Assembly: GCF_905475345.1 (NCBI RefSeq)
Contig: NC_066598.1
Coordinates: forward strand, 2,964,501 to 3,028,500
Length of the DNA: 64,000 bases
Reading direction: 5' to 3'
From: Vespula vulgaris
Taxonomy: Eukaryota > Arthropoda > Insecta > Hymenoptera > Vespidae
Part shown: positions 12,001 through 24,330 of the stretch, piece by piece
Numbering within the stretch: the first letter of the stretch is position 1
Layout: every line of letters starts with the position of its first letter
Notes under the pieces: model-generated
Seen by the model: the letters and a program-made list of their open reading frames with translations, nothing else
Database searches by the model: none
Told to the model about the DNA's origin: nothing
Translations under genes and position numbers: made by a program

Positions 12001-15000
12001 CTAGGAATAGAAGCACATCCTCGACGATTTTTTAGACGCACCGTTTTGTTCTCTGCTGCAATAGGTAACCGATTTTCTAGATTTACCGGAGAAAGGTCTT
12101 AGACGTATGCAGAGATAGGTCGAAAGAATACAGGAGCAAAGTAATACCGCAAGTAGTACGACGAGGGTCACTGCAAATCCAGGTGTAGTCATACAGATCA
12201 TCGTCGAGCCCGCGGAGGTCTCGCTCTTTTGAGGGAAAACCATTGTCGGACCATTCAAGTCCGCGTTGTTCTCGTCGATGGAGAATGTAAGGTCACCGGT
12301 TGAAACGACTCTTATGATTCTGTTGACACCAACAGATTTTTCAGGAGTCGCTACAATCTCCCGAGATTTTCTACGTCTTTCGTCTCTGGGTCTACCAGCA
12401 GCTGCTTGCAAGTACGCTTCCAAAGGTATAGGTAAAGGAGGTGGCAAACCGTATCCAGCATCAGGTGGTCCATTCGATTGATGATGATGATGATTCTCGA
12501 ATAATCCAGGTCCTTGTGGTTCGAGCAACGGTGAAGATTCAGAACATTGTTCTGGACAGTGATATCTACATATTTGAATGGTACACTGAAAGTGTACCTC
12601 CATGGAATCTGGAAACTTGAACGCTTGGAAGTGTGCGTAGGACAATACAGAAGCGGAAGCACCGAAGTTCTTGATCTTCGTGAATCTCGACATTAATTTA
12701 GGTCTGGTGATGCAGCCCCTTTGATCAACGAGCTGTATCGGTGCTCGTTTGCCATCGTGTGCCATGCAGTTTCTTACAAGCATGTCGAACTTGGAATCGT
12801 CGTCCTTGATCGCCAATACCATCGTCATAGTTTGTCCGATCTTAACCAACCCAGATACTTCCGATGCCCAAGGACCTTTACCAACCTGTATCTGCATCCA
12901 ACAACCGACATTGTCGCCAGCAAAATCCGCACGAACGACGTCCAACATGTCGACCGGAAAAGGTCGGAAGGTAACTGATTTCTCGTATAGATCGTGCCAA
13001 GTGCATCGTAATTTCCGAGCTTGGTCCCAGACTTCTTGTACCTGCGGATCGTATTGTATGACAATGATGTTTTCGAAATAGGTCCCCGATCCAGCTCCGT
13101 ACCCATAAAGGCCATTCTCGGTATTGCCAGCGGTACCGCAAGCGTGCACGCTTATTTCAAAATTAACCGATGTACGACCGAGTCCAGCAGGTAAATGAAC
13201 ACAGTTGACGTTGCTATAGTGTCCCTTACTGAAAACTATACCATAGAAAGGCTTGTCAAAGCCAAGATAGACCTTCATTAAACTTTTCTCGCACTTTACG
13301 TCGAGCGATACGATCTTTGGCATGTCTGGCGTAGGTGCGGGCCATGGTTCAGCACCTACCGCTGTGCTAACACCACCACCACCGGTCGTATAAATCTTAT
13401 CCATAGCCTCGGCTTGCGTCTTGTGCGCTGGCAAAGGCGGTGGTGGGCCATGATAAGCGACATTGTGATGTGGTCGTGAATGACCAATCCCAATCCCACC
13501 TCGACCTGGTGGCAACGCAAGTGGATTACCTCGGAGACCACCAGATTTGTAGTGACTTCCAGTCCCATCCTTTTCCCCCAATGACTCAAGTGCTAGCTGG
13601 TCGGAACTATTGATGTCGTTGTCCTGCCGATTTAACGCAGAATTCTCGTTCCTCTTCTCCTCGCCTGGAATCGCCTCGACTACTTCCACCTCCTCTGTTC
13701 GAGCCAGCTGTGTGTTAAGAGAAAGAGAAAGAGAATGAGAGGTGATATTGAAAACGGTTTTTTGCGAGAGTCCGCCTGAATCAAGTGCCTATGGAGAAGA
13801 TTAATGACGGTGAGGAACGCGAAAGTAGATTAACGTCGGCCTCCTGCATAATTAGCGACTCACGAAAGGTCTTTTTCTTTACTTTTTTTTTTATTCTTCT
13901 TCCTCCTCCTCGTCTTCTTCTTCTCCCTTTTTTTTCTCCTTTTTTTTCTTCCTTTTTTCTTTCGTCTCGGAAGACCACACGCGTCATCGTCGGTGAAAGA
14001 AAAAAAAAAGAAAAGAAAAAGAACGTTCTCACGTTCTTATCACCTTAATCTTGGTATTAAAAATGATAGAAAAAAAAGAGAGAGAGAGAGAGAGAAGAAA
14101 AAAACGAAACAAAAAGTAATCTGTTCGATCTATCTTAAAGAACATCAATGATAATTTCTCGGGGATAGCTAGACTCATTTATCGTTGCTCGAGACTTTTT
14201 TTTTAACTGTCAGAAGATACTAAAGACAACCAAGGGAGACCGACGAAACTCGTCCGGACTGTTCGACGAATGATGACTATAGGTCGCTTTGTAGAGGTAA
14301 AGTAAAAGACAGAATAGGAGCAACGAGATGTTGTGTGGTTGTATATAAGTGAGTCGGGCATAGTGGCTGATTGCGTCACGCGTAACCCTGGGGCATAACG
14401 GGCCAGCCGTGTCTTTAGCTGCGGGTCAATCGGCCAGCACCAAGACACCACTTCTGATGCGCTCTTCGAATGCGCCGAACAACTCTCCTTGGCCTTCCAA
14501 CGACCGATCGACAATGTCAGCCCGTCTCGTCATGGCTTTCCAACCCGCATGTCCCATAATTCGACGAAGGCCTACTAGGTCACTCGTGCTACGACCGTTG
14601 CTTTTGCTTCTCTACCACCGATGGATTCTCGTCTGGTGTAAAAAGTAACGACAGCTTTTTTCCTTTTTCTTTTCTTTGCTCTTTTTTTTTTCTTGCTCCT
14701 CTCCTTCAACCCGAATGAATTTGGAGCGATCTTTTAACTTCCTGATTAAACCTGACCGACATCAAATAAAACGGACACACTTCTTTCGACGAACGGAATT
14801 GTTCGGGAAAATTATTTTGAAAATTTACCGAGAAGAGAGATTGAAGATTGAAGACAATGAGAGAGGATGAAAAAGTAAGGCGTAAATGGGTCGAAATAAT
14901 CATTCCCCTTCGTGAAGAATGCAATAATGCGATAAACCATCGAGAAACCGGTCGTCGACTGTGCAACATTCTTGAGTAGGTACTACCTCGTAAAGGGGTC

Positions 15001-16340
15001 TCTTGAGAGGAAGATCACTGGTTAAACGTTACTTCGAAGAAGTGGACACTGATAAGTTGTAAAACGCTCCATTCACCATACTCATGGTACTTCCATTGAT
15101 CGTCTATACGATCTTACCGAAGCGTTATCTAACTCTAAACGAGATTTATTATATACACAACTGTTTTGTCAAAAAGAAAATTCCTATTTATCTGCCATTT
15201 CTAAAGTTTAATAATACTTTATTAAGAAATCGTATATATTTATCATCTCGACATAAGAAACATTAAGATAAAATCCACAACCAACGATTTCAATAATACC
15301 TTCATTTATAAGATAACACGAGATTAAGATAAAAGAAAAAGAACGAGTAACGAGAGCTGTGAAGATTATCACTGTGAAATGACTCTCTTTCTAATTGCTC
15401 TTTCCTTCTATTTACTTTTCACGCACTGTCACGCGTATCTAAGGATGTAATAATAATCCTTAAGATATAAAAAGATAATACGAAAGAAAAATTCGATGTC
15501 CGTCAAAATTAAAAGAGAAGAGTTTAAAAGAGATCGATAAAAAGGAATGAGGTTTTCGTACATTTCGAGGTAGCCCGCGTTGTCCTGATTAAAGAAGAAA
15601 AAAAAGAAAAAAGAAAAAAGAAAAAAAGAGAAGAAAAAAAAAGAGAAAAGAGGAGAAAAGAAAAGAAAAGAAAAGAAAAAAAGAAAAGAAAAAAGAAACC
15701 GCAAGAAAGCGTTAGCCATCGCTAAGATTGCATTCCGAATGCGGGTCTGCACGGTTGTTGCGGGTTTGTTGAAAGATAAAAGGCTCTGCGCCTGCGAACC
15801 TGCGATCGAAATCGTGTCGGGCCACGAGGAATGGAGGGCGAAAATATAGGTGTATGCGTGTATATCGTAGTTGCCGAGGAACCGGTCGTTCCGTGCGAGA
15901 TTTTTGCCGGCACCTTGCAACAAGGTAAGACGAGAGGTAAGATAAAGGGAAAAGAGGAGGAGGAAGAGGAGATTGAAGAAAGAGGTTCGAGAGAGGATAA
16001 AACGTTATACAGTGCTTGCCGAGCAGTCCACGGAGACATGGCGGATGAGCCGGATCGTACAACCATTTCGAGACATCGAAGTCGCCCTTAGCTCTGGGTC
16101 AGAACACTGGTGGGTAACGGCATTGCGACTACTCCTGCGAGTATTCAATGAGAGATATGTGGGTTATAATGTTGTAATTATCTGAGAGCAAACTCGTACC
16201 CGATCTCGCTTCTGGGCGGTCTCGACCCATTTTCAAAATCTTTTACCTACCTTCTTTCCATTCATATTCTCTTATTTTTCTTAGCTCCTCGTATTTATTT
16301 GTCCTTTTAAACTTAAGATTCAAGACCTTTTCTCTTTTTG

Positions 16341-16427
<87 letters not shown>

Positions 16428-16552
16428 CTCCATCTCACACACACGTACACTTTTTTTCTTTTTTTTCCTTTCTCTCTTCCTTTCTAACAGATATTCGTTC
16501 AACTCACCCCCTTGATTAGGAGACAGGCTAGGACGAAAACACGTAACCGCAT
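12001..16552 (-). CDS. dyl: ZP-domain protein of the dusky-like/miniature type (583 aa, 2 coding exons)
   Basis: Main coding exon 13707-12001. Its 5' side ends in a polypyrimidine-ACACACAG acceptor and carries no ATG at the start of the frame, so an upstream exon is needed. A fitting one lies at 16552-16508: it begins with ATG, encodes MRLRVFVLACLLIKG, ends at GTGAGT, and joins in phase 0 to LARTEE. That makes a textbook signal peptide. The ZP domain spans about residues 147-403, a dibasic RRRK furin-like site about 457-462, a membrane segment about 525-547 and a short tail. The wording of the ZP domain (for example YFENIIVIQYDP, HFQAFKFPDSMEVHFQC) is that of the miniature/dusky/dusky-like family, which organises apical actin and cuticle in wing and hair cells. 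I prefer dusky-like because it is the member most widely kept in insects; miniature or dusky remain possible. Confidence 0.8.
13708..16507 (-). other. Intron between signal-peptide exon and ZP exon of the dusky-like gene
   Basis: A 2.8 kb intron (donor GTGAGT, acceptor ACACACAG on the minus strand). It holds a G+C-rich patch at about 14330-14640, two AACCGGTC sites (14946-14953 and 15880-15887) resembling Grainyhead sites, a GA-rich tract at 15590-15700 and a (CT)n run at 16345-16421. Possible enhancers for an epidermal gene; no exon is supported inside. Confidence 0.55.
16345..16421. repeat. (CT)n microsatellite
   Basis: About 77 bp of uninterrupted CT dinucleotides, 90 bp from the signal-peptide exon of the dusky-like gene, inside its intron. 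Confidence 0.95.
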
Positions 16553-17140
16553 GCCGCGTTGGCGTCCACGGTGAGGCACTCGAGAGTGCAACCCCTAAAA
16601 AAAAAGAAGAAAAAAAGAGAAAAAAAATGTAAAAGATCTGATCGAAGGATTCTTTTTTTCATTATTCTTTTTTTTGTTTTTGTTTCTGTCTTTTTTTCTT
16701 CTACGACACGAAGAAAAACATCGTTCGAATAACATCATCGATCTACCTGTATTTAATCGAGGTACGTTGCCACCGGGATACCGGGACGTTTTTCCCGCGA
16801 GCTCACAATGGCCAACTGGATCTGTAATCGCAAAGGCAGACGGTAACCGTAATGAGAAAAGTGCAATAGACGTCGTCAACGGGAGTCAACGAAAAAGGAG
16901 ACGAGAATAGAGGCGTTAACCGTTAACCGTAGCTACCGAAGAGCTACGGGAGAAAATACTTTTAAAAGCCGACATCGCACTGTCGTTCGACGTTTCGCTC
17001 ATGTTTGATCGGCAATTATCAGACGAGCACGCCTCGTTCAACCAACCACTAGGTCACCCGTCCCAAATTCCTACCGAATGTCCGGCTTTTCGCTCCGTTA
17101 TCTCTTTGCAAATCCTTCCCTCCTTCTCCCTCCCCACACC

Positions 17141-17172
<32 letters not shown>

Positions 17173-19443
17173 TCTCACTCACCCTATCCAAACCAATCGA
17201 TTCGATCGGACAAAATAGCGAATTGATCTCGGATTGATCTACGAACTCGACGAATCCGCTTAATCGTAATAACCTGATCGTTCGAACGAACTTAACGTTG
17301 TTGTTATATATTATATTAACAAAAAAAAATGTTATATCGATCGTTTGATCTACGAGTAAGTTGGAATAACAATTTCAATGCAACGTAATAAAAGATAAGT
17401 GATATTCTTGTTGTTCTTTTGTATTACCCCGTATATCTGTCTATGAATGTAGGCAAGTGGGTTTCGTTACTCTTGCATACACTTGCCTTCGTTCGTAAGA
17501 TCACGTCAACGTCTTGTAATACACAAGACCTTGACCAGCTGACACGGTCCGTCGCGTTGGACGTTGACTCTTCGGCATTGAATTTGCGGTCGAGATATGT
17601 ATGTATATACTTATACTGCACGTACTGTTACATCGCGATAGCGTTCACTGTGCCAGTAACGCGGAACGATCTTACGAGTAATTACTTAAGAGGCCTCCTC
17701 GAGATAACTATAATCGGCCGAATGTCTACGTTAGAACGATTCATTATTTATAAGTATTCCTTCATACTCGATCGATTCCCTAAACGTACGATAGAAGATC
17801 ATCGTTCGATTCGATATATAAATGCCCTCGAGGTCTTTGAATGACGGCAATGGCTAAACGATTACGGGATCTTATGATGATCCATTCTCGATCTCTAAAC
17901 TAACGCGCGTAGACGATCCAAGGACGATTTCTACGAGCAAAATGGAAATTACAGAAAAAAGTTCGATGACCCTTATCCCCTCCCTCTCTCCTTCCCTTCC
18001 TCTCATCCTTCTGTCTTAGTTTTACTTCTAATACTTTTTTTTTTCTTCTTATTAGTTCTTATAAAATTCGAATAAATTTGTCGAATGAATTTGTCGATCG
18101 ATCGATCGATACGGTAGAAGAACATAGATCATTTTAATAACGTAACGATACATTGTATACGATTTACAATTCGTCTCAGACTAATCGCGTGACACTTGTT
18201 CCTTATACCACATTCGAATAATAAAAATCACCGGCGGCTATTTACACCGTCCGTCTTCTCCATACTAACCTGCTGAATCGAGCACGAGTAAGATGTGGCG
18301 TAGTGCCAAATACATATAACGGTTTGGTAATTCCAAAGTCAGGCATTCGTATAATGAGTACGTACATACCTAATAGTGACCCATATAGAGAAAGGAGAGA
18401 CCTCGAGACCTCCTCTCTTCTTTCGTTCGTTTACCCCGCTTCCTCTCATTTCCCCCTTAACATCATTTCACTCCCTCTAATTCTCTACGTAGTCTCTCTA
18501 CCAAACAAAGAAAAAAAAAAGAAAAAAAATATCGTTCTCCCGCATGGCCGTGATTTAACGAACCCACTTCGAAATACGTTACTGGCATACTAAAACAACA
18601 CGAAAAAGGTTCGTCCAAATAGTTTTCTCAAATCTGTAAAAATAAAAAAGTTCGCCTATAAAAAATAGAAACTAACGTTATGATCTTTACAAACGACAAT
18701 AGTTTTAATATTCTTTGAAAATATTCAATTACTTTGTTAGTTTGTTTGTTTGTTTGTTTTTTTCTTTCTTCTTTTTTTCTTTCCGTTTTCTTTTCCTCGA
18801 TTAAAAATCCACTCTCTGTATTAGAAAGATAAATAGAAACGTAATGGGAGAATGAGTTTCGTTTATCATTTCATCGGAAAGAAAAAGAATAGATTAAATC
18901 GACACGTTCGTTAAACTCGTTATACATACTTACGAAGAAATAGAAGAGATAAAGTAACATAAATCTAGATTCACGAGTATGTTCATGTATCATAGAGTAA
19001 ACGAAGTAGTCTGTGCACGTGCGATCTATATTAATCTATCTTTTGCCCGATATCGATCGCATGGTAATTGATTGCTAGGAAGCAACCAGACAACTCGATA
19101 GTGAAACCGTGCACGTTGCACTTTCTCAATGTGGTCTGGAACGTACTTAAACTGGATCATCGGTCATTGATCTATACTTCATCACTGGTAATGTACTTTC
19201 TAATGGTTTTAATATTTGACGGATAAAAATATATTATACGAGAAGATTATATGAGAAATGTAAATCATAGAAAATGCAAGTTGTATAAATTTCATTTTTA
19301 TAAATTTCCCATGTCTAACGAGAGTACAAAGAGTCTTTTCCCATACGATGACAAGAAAGTGGATACCACGTGGTTCGTTGTAACACTACCTTTACCATAC
19401 ACGAGACAGGTAATTTTGCTCTCACTGAGAGAGAAAGAGATAG

Positions 19444-19486
<43 letters not shown>

Positions 19487-21336
19487 TTAATATCACTAGC
19501 AGTGTCATTAACGCATCAGCGGAACTAAATTGCTTTGCTCGTCGTAGACATAATAACTCAATCGCTGACGTAACGAAAATTGGATTAAATTCCATCGCAC
19601 GATATTCCCTCGTTAAGGTATATTGATAGCGAATCTAATGTAACGTGGCCTATCATTGAATTATTCTCTTCTCGAATAACAAATAACGCCATTTTTAATT
19701 GTACACTCAAAACAATTTCTAATTTGCAATTGTTGAATATAGATATTGGTACCTTACGTTTTTCTCTGCGGATAGAATTCTATCTAATCGATGCCTTGCT
19801 TCTTCCTTTTCAAATATTCCAGACTTGACGGAGGCGGTGGGGGGATGGGTGGTGGGTGGGAAAGGGAAAGAGATAACGAAAGAAATAGAGAAATATATGA
19901 GGGGAAAAAAATACGAGAGAGGATCCAAGGAAGAAAAAGTTAAAAAAAAAAATATATAATATATATAATTATACACGACACTTGTGACACGACGTGAATT
20001 AAATTTGTTCAAAAATGTTTACTATCCTTTTTTTTTCTTTTTCTCCTTTTTTTTTTTTTTAAGATGAGCAAGTTTAGAGATCACCCAAGTGTCACCTAAT
20101 AATTATCTCGAGCGCGGTCTCAACGCGTATTAATATTGATTAGATCAGAAGAGTAGTAGCCGCAGTTTCGCGCGACGACACGCGGTTGCGGCGATTACGG
20201 TTGCGATTGCGGCAACTGCGGCCTGTCCGCGATCGCGAAGGTGCACGCGAGAACTCGTCGACTCGGAATGGGATACACCTGTCCGATATACAGAGTATAC
20301 TACAAACTTGCCGGCCCGCCCCCTGACCCAGACACACAGTACAGTTATATAGGTCCCACACGAGGAGAGCAGAGGATATATCTCCTCGTTCGAGCTCTTG
20401 CGATCCTGACGACCACCACGCGTGCACCTCCTCCTCCTCCTCCTCCTCCTCCTCCTCCTCCTTATTCTCCTTCTCCTTCTCTTCTTTCTCTTCTTTCTCT
20501 TCTTTCCCACCTCTTTACTTATCGAGTGGTCCACCACCACTCGTACGCGTTGTTCACGTTCGAAGTCCGATGACAGCGAGGAACATCTTTTTCTTTTTTT
20601 GGGGAGGGGGAAAAGAGTTAATAGAATCTCATGAATTTTGTGAATTGATAAAAATCATTCTGATAAGATCGTAGATATTTTTTTTATCAATTATTTACTT
20701 CTGTTCGGATATGTTATTGGGTCATAAATTCTTTAATTAATTTATAGAATAAGATAATGACGGGTTATTAAACAGAAAGATTTCATCGTTAATGATTTTG
20801 TAGAAACATTATTATATAAATAAACACTGAACTCGTTTAAGAAGATTCACAGCATTACTAAAGAAAAAGAGAGAGAAATCTTTATTTTATTTCTAATTAG
20901 TAACGGTTCGAAAAATTCTGTCCTATTTGGAGACAATATAATTAAATCTTTTATTTAACAGCTCATTAGTATTATATTTTTACAATGTGAAGATTTAATT
21001 TCTAGGCCATGAAAAGCCCGCCTCAGAATAGAAATGCGCGTCGGAAGCTTCCATCGATTGTCACTGGCGCTGATGTTGCGGAACAGTAAAGACATAATGT
21101 TTTCAAGAACCTGCATATTTTAAATTATTAAATTTTAACAAATTCATAAATAAAATATAAGTATAATTAATAAAACTCAATAACGTTTTATAAAATCGTT
21201 TAAACATATAAGCGTAAATATACATAGGAACTTATATATGGAAAATTGTTTTACAATTATATTTTCTTACAATTGCTCGTCATATTAAATAGATATTTGG
21301 ATGTAGAAACAATAATACAAAACGTTGTATTTATAT

Positions 21337-21390
<54 letters not shown>

Positions 21391-21480
21391 ATATATATAT
21401 ATATATGTGTGTGTGTGTGCATGGATAAGTACCTCACAATTTTAAAAATATACATTTTCGCGCTAAGGTATTTATATAAC
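16553..21480. other. Intergenic region, simple repeats and CpG-rich patch
   Basis: About 4.9 kb between the dusky-like start and the proposed lncRNA. The first few hundred bases should hold the dusky-like 5' UTR and promoter (a TTTTAAAA box lies near 16960). The rest has CT runs near 17145-17175, GATA/GA repeats near 19437-19485, a G-run cluster at 19839-19860, a CpG-rich patch at 20150-20420, a TCC tract at 20427-20462 and a CT/TA/GT compound repeat at 21341-21419. No coding gene was recognised. Confidence 0.6.
21341..21419. repeat. Compound CT/TA/GT microsatellite
   Basis: CT run, then TA run, then GT run, about 100-200 bp upstream of the proposed 5' exon of the lncRNA locus. Confidence 0.9.
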
Positions 21481-22406
21481 TACGTACACTACTGATCGGC
21501 GAAGTTTCCACAACTGCCGCTAAGAGGCGCTGTCATCGACTAAATCGACCAATTAGATTACACACTCCTCACTTGAGCGGTATCTGGCAGCCATTACACT
21601 TCGACTCGGAAAAAGTAAGGTAAGCTCCTGAAATTTTCTAATATTTAACTGTTTAATTAATAAGATTTATATTTAAATATGATTCAGAAATATGTAAGTA
21701 ACCTTAGATATTATAATTAAACTGTTTCGTTAAATATACGTACTTAAATAAGCGTAAATTTTTTCTATATGTTCACACGGTTTTACTACCGATATAAGCA
21801 ATTCCGAAATGTATAATGGTTATTACTATTTATAATTATCATTGAATCTATCGAAATATTAATAAACAGTTAAATATATATAATATTATATCCTAATATG
21901 TAAATGACGCTATTCTTCGCTAGATTTTCAACAAGTTATCTGAATACTATTCCGTCGTATTAATTGTAAATTTCTATATATACGATCTTATTTGAAAGAT
22001 AGATAGAGATAGATAGAAATAGAGAGAGAGTGAGAGAGAGAGAGAGAGAGAGAGACAGAGAAAGGGAACACAGAGAGGGAGAGAGAAAGAGAGAAAGAAA
22101 GAAAGAAAGAAAGATGGAGATATATTTATATTATTTTTGTTTTTATTTCTAGAGTAAGACATTTCTAGCTTGTAAGATGTATAGTATAACTAACATCGAA
22201 ATAAACAATATGAGAGTATCGTCATTCTTTGTTAAACCTTCGATGAGTCAATAGATTTAGTTCTCAGAATACTATTTAATCGTCTTAATTGTTTATTTTA
22301 TATATACATTTACTTGAAATATAGATAGAGAGAGAGAGAGAGAAACAGCTTTTATTAACATATAACACATTAAATATTTCATTATTATAATATTATCATT
22401 TCAATA

Positions 22407-22411
<5 letters not shown>

Positions 22412-22455
<44 letters not shown>
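22412..22455. repeat. (TA)n microsatellite
   Basis: TA dinucleotide run inside the proposed lncRNA locus, in a likely intron. Confidence 0.9.
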
Positions 22456-22465
<10 letters not shown>

Positions 22466-22901
22466 TTAATATAACATATAACATTCACAATTAAATGTAT
22501 ATATAAAATATTTAATACATTTTAATACATCGTAATAGTAAGGTTGTTTCAATGTTATTATATAAAGCCACGTGCAAATATATAGAATAAAAATATAGAA
22601 TAAAAACATCCATACATATAACATACAGAATAAAAACAATCCATACGCAAGGACAAAAGACAACAATCGTCTGTTAGAAGTCTATCATGGAATTCTCGTG
22701 AAACGTTTTTGTAAACACGAACAGCCTCCTGAAGGATATTGAAGGTAATGATTTCATTCAGTTTTCGTTCAGTCTTCTTCGTAGTTACATCTCCGTTGAT
22801 CTCGTTAGCGTAAACATCGCAGAACAGGTTCGTACACGTTTCAATTTTTCAATTCCATTTCATTTATAATTTTATTAAATATTATCGAAATATCTTAATA
22901 T

Positions 22902-23009
22902 GGATCTCCATACGCAGCTACCTCCAAGTGGTGAGATCCGGAAATCGGTATTGTCTACGGTGTCCATAAATTTTCTATGGTTCAACGTAGGCACTACCGA
23001 GCCAATGGC
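22902..23009 (+). ncRNA. Bipartite structured RNA element, copy 1
   Basis: Stem P1 pairs GGATCTC (22902-22908) with GAGATCC (22933-22939). A long hairpin P2 pairs TCGGTA (22945-22950) with TACCGA (22995-23000), GTCTACG (22953-22959) with CGTAGGC (22986-22992) and CCATA (22964-22968) with TATGG (22976-22980). A small P3 pairs GCC with GGC (23001-23009). The P1 loop holds the conserved ACCTCCAAGTGGTGAG. A diverged second copy at 32258-32363 keeps the fold with matching changes on both sides. Confidence 0.6.
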
Positions 23010-23635
23010 TGACGTTCGATGTATTAGAGAATTATAACTTTGTAACATCATTTTAATTAATAGTAGAACAAGATTGAAAGATAATAAATTAACGCATTGC
23101 AATTATTATATCTAAATTCATATAGTAATATACAATTCAAGATACGTTCGACCGTATTATCTTAATTAATTTTATGGATTATCATATTTAAATATTACTG
23201 ATATCTTGTTTAGTTTTACTATAATGCTATATCTATTCTTTTATATAGGTATCTATGCAATTAATATACTTCTGTGAACATAACTCTATTGCGATCAAAT
23301 CCTATCTTTAACTTATAGATACAACGCGATATTTGATCGTTCGTTTCTTTTTTTTTTTTCTTATCCATTGCAATTTATTTTCATATACATAGTTGATAAG
23401 TTTGCAGTTACATCTTTTGCGAATATTTCTTTTATTTCCTTCTTTTCTTTTTTTTTGAAATTGTTAGAATCTACGAAAAGGTAATAAGATACAAGTTCAC
23501 AATTTTATGGGTCAAGAGATTTAAATAATATATATAATAAATTTATTAAATATTAATATTAAATCATTATAGAGTTATACTGCTGTTTGCTTTAATGAAC
23601 ATTTTTTCTTTTTCTTTCTTTCTTTTTTTTTTTAG

Positions 23636-24012
23636 TTGATAAGGCTTCAGTTGTGATCGCGCGCAATGCGATCTTAGAGTCAGTGCTTGTGCGAAATAGT
23701 TATAAGTTTATGCAACCGAATGGGTTGCTTTTTTAAAAAATTAAATATAAAATCGCGAAGTAGAGTCAGTGTTGTTCGCCGATAAAAATTTGTCGGTCGC
23801 GTTAGTAAATGAAAAAAACAAGAATTTAAGTCATATTCTTGTTAAAACCATATGTTCGCCGCGTTGTTAGAATCATTAACACACTTTCGGCCAATTCGGG
23901 AGAAGAGGATTGCGTTGCGATAAATATTGTAATGGTCGAAAGTGTGAAATAAAAAATTCATCCTCTTCATCTTTACCGACGATTATGAAGCCTCGTCTGG
24001 ATAACATTACTC
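23636..24012 (+). ncRNA. Hairpin-rich exon of the proposed lncRNA
   Basis: Bounded by a CTTTCTTTCTTTTTTTTTTTAG acceptor-type tract and a GTAAGTAT donor. Inside are five consecutive hairpins: GATCGC/GCGATC (23655-23673), GCAACC/GGTTGC followed by a T run (23712-23728), CCGATAAA/TTTGTCGG (23779-23796), AACAAGAAT/ATTCTTGTT (23817-23843) and a 10-bp stem CACACTTTCG/CGAAAGTGTG (23880-23946). An ATG near its 3' end opens a small frame continuing into the next exon; whether that is translated is unknown. Confidence 0.5.
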
Positions 24013-24150
24013 GTAAGTATCTTTCTTTATTCTAATCATTATTTCTCATTCATTGTCTAAATCATATTTTTTTTATCATTTTCATTCATCGAAGATATTC
24101 CTTTTGATGAAACATATAATTAATCATTTTTTGTGCCTTATTAATTACAG

Positions 24151-24293
24151 ATCGATCAACGATTCAACGATTCAACGATTCATCGATTCAACGAGTCAAC
24201 GATTCAACAATAATTTCAACCAACTTCACGACATCATTCGACCTCCTACGAGGGGGACGAGTGTTTTGGAGCCATCGCAGAACTTCTTAAGTA
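24151..24293 (+). ncRNA. Second exon of the proposed lncRNA with ACGATTCA repeats
   Basis: Acceptor TTAATTACAG, donor GTAAGTG. The first 70 bases are tandem near-copies of ACGATTCA. Spliced after 24012, a frame of 55 codons starting at the ATG near 23983 stays open and ends just before the donor. It resembles no known protein and is repeat-derived, so I treat the exon as non-coding by default. Confidence 0.45.
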
Positions 24294-24330
24294 GTAAGTG
24301 AAAAATTTAAAGTTCCTCTGGTACCCATCA

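Noticed and set aside
15429..16066. Long minus-strand frames over 15.4-16.1 kb
   Set aside because: Driven by purine-rich low-complexity sequence in the dusky-like intron, with no domain in any frame.
22902..23009. H/ACA snoRNA
   Set aside because: Two stems are present, but no convincing H box between them and no ACA at the usual distance from the 3' end; the first stem is also too short.
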